DNA of 23,627 bases from Planctomycetota bacterium (lineage in GTDB: Bacteria > Planctomycetota > J058 > JARGOJ01): NCBI GenBank assembly GCA_029210225.1, contig JARGOJ010000005.1, forward strand, positions 1 through 23,627, given 5' to 3'. Within the stretch, counting starts at the first letter, position 1, and every line of letters starts with the position of its first letter. A program made the translations under genes and the position numbers. Shown in pieces: positions 22,952 through 23,627 of this stretch. The notes beneath the pieces were generated by a model. That model ran no database searches and was not told the DNA's origin. It was given only the letters and a program-made list of their open reading frames with translations.

Positions 22952-23627
22952 TTAGAATGCGAGATAGCGCAAGATTAATCCTGCGACTGCGTAGCTTCCC
23001 CAATGCGCACAAAATGAATAAACTATGCCCCACCTGAATTGAGTGATGAGCGGCGGAAACACAAGCGCTGACCCCGCCGCTGCGAGGACATAGGGCAGCC
23101 CTGCCAGTCCTTTCATAATGATGAGCGGGCAGTGAATCAGGGCGAATAAAATCGCGAAGCTGCGAATCAATCGCCAACCCCTGTGACCCATGGCGTTGAA
23201 TCGGCAAACGAGCACAAAAATTAAAGACTGCTGAAAGATTAACTCGGGTAACTTCGCCGCGTAGTAAACCCCATCCATGCGAATCAGGCCCATTTGCAGT
23301 TTTTCATATTCCTGCCAAATCTCTGCGGAGACGGGCCACACTGACGCTGCAAAGAACCACGCTCCAAGAACGAAGAGCAGCGTGCCAAGAACCGCGAGTC
23401 CCGACCATGGATTTGGAGCACGATCATGATAGAGACGCAGCTCGCTCCGATAAGCGGCGAGCCCCAGAGCAGTCGCCGTCAGATAGAACAAACCTGACGG
23501 CCAGGAGGTGCCGAAGAGGCCGTAGCCGGCTGGGACAAGCACGAGCATGAAGACCCCAAATGGCGTGAGCCACACAGCAGTCCAAATGAGAAACCAAAGA
23601 AGCGAGAACGGCTTCGATTCACACTCT
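22952..23627 (-). CDS. CPBP-like (CAAX protease-type) integral membrane protein, 5' end outside the window
   Basis: The gene runs off the right edge: the frame stays open to 23626, and the codons upstream of the GTG at 23575 complete a transmembrane helix (FSLLWFLIWTAVWLTPFGVF), so the true start lies beyond. At least six hydrophobic segments are visible. The C-terminal half resembles CPBP intramembrane proteases: LPELIFQQSLIF at the place of the EExxxR motif, FALIHCPL for FxxxH, and YSFCAHWGSYAV for the last His motif. The motif-1 residues are altered (PE for EE, Gln for Arg), so protease activity is doubtful. Both histidines remain. Related proteins cleave prenylated proteins or act as membrane-embedded immunity or maturation factors. 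The family assignment is moderate. Confidence 0.6.
   Translation of the reverse strand, partial: ECESKPFSLLWFLIWTAVWLTPFGVFMLVLVPAGYGLFGTSWPSGLFYLTATALGLAAYRSELRLYHDRAPNPWSGLAVLGTLLFVLGAWFFAASVWPVSAEIWQEYEKLQMGLIRMDGVYYAAKLPELIFQQSLIFVLVCRFNAMGHRGWRLIRSFAILFALIHCPLIIMKGLAGLPYVLAAAGSALVFPPLITQFRWGIVYSFCAHWGSYAVAGLILRYLAF

Noticed and set aside
1..23627. CRISPR arrays, tRNA or rRNA genes, insertion sequences, prophage or attachment sites
   Set aside because: None was found: there are no regular direct repeats, no cloverleaf, no transposase or integrase motifs, and no terminal repeats. The genes are chromosomal in type.

Overview
The window is about 23.6 kb of a densely packed bacterial chromosome. 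G+C is moderate (mid-50s by eye), genes are separated by short gaps, and nothing looks plasmid-borne, phage-derived or IS-derived. A Hanks-type kinase with TPRs, an ECF sigma factor followed by a zinc-finger/RING-like/TPR membrane protein, a discoidin-type secreted protein, EcsC and HEAT-like proteins together suggest a large-genome bacterium, most likely Planctomycetota or a related Myxococcota-like lineage. That placement is inference; no rRNA or marker tree was possible. No tRNA, rRNA, CRISPR or IS was recognised, and no stretch over 300 bases lacks a gene or a regulatory element.

Layout. 1-2017: polynucleotide phosphorylase (pnp), whose C-terminal S1 domain is split off by an apparent small deletion and frameshift. 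2047-2847: a DUF1963/YwqG-like protein with two related halves, ending 4 bases from a convergent gene. 5833-2852 (minus): a probable operon of EcsC-family protein then Ser/Thr kinase-TPR protein. 6076-11592 (plus): secreted discoidin-like protein, then a JAB/JAMM metalloprotease-DinG helicase fusion that seems to start at CTG, then a membrane-anchored helical-repeat protein. 11708-13995 (plus): ECF sigma factor coupled to a protein with an anti-sigma zinc finger, a prokaryotic RING-like finger, one membrane helix and TPRs. A strong hairpin follows, shared with a convergent small lipoprotein gene. 14836-14062 (minus): PilO/GspM-like membrane protein and that lipoprotein. 15001-16758 (plus): a HEAT-like protein with an internal duplication, then three hairpins in the convergent gap.

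21369-16999 (minus) is the regulatory highlight: a putative promoter, a clear cobalamin riboswitch, then nrdA and nrdB encoding an oxygen-dependent class Ia ribonucleotide reductase. The arrangement predicts that adenosylcobalamin shuts off the B12-independent enzyme, presumably because a B12-dependent class II enzyme is encoded elsewhere. 22263-21436 (minus) is a SirB1/transglutaminase-like protein. The window ends with two convergent membrane-protein genes, the last running off the edge.

Most notable for follow-up: the riboswitch-nrdAB unit; the JAMM-DinG fusion with its CTG start and a missing Fe-S cysteine; the zinc-finger/RING/TPR sigma regulator; and the broken pnp S1 domain.
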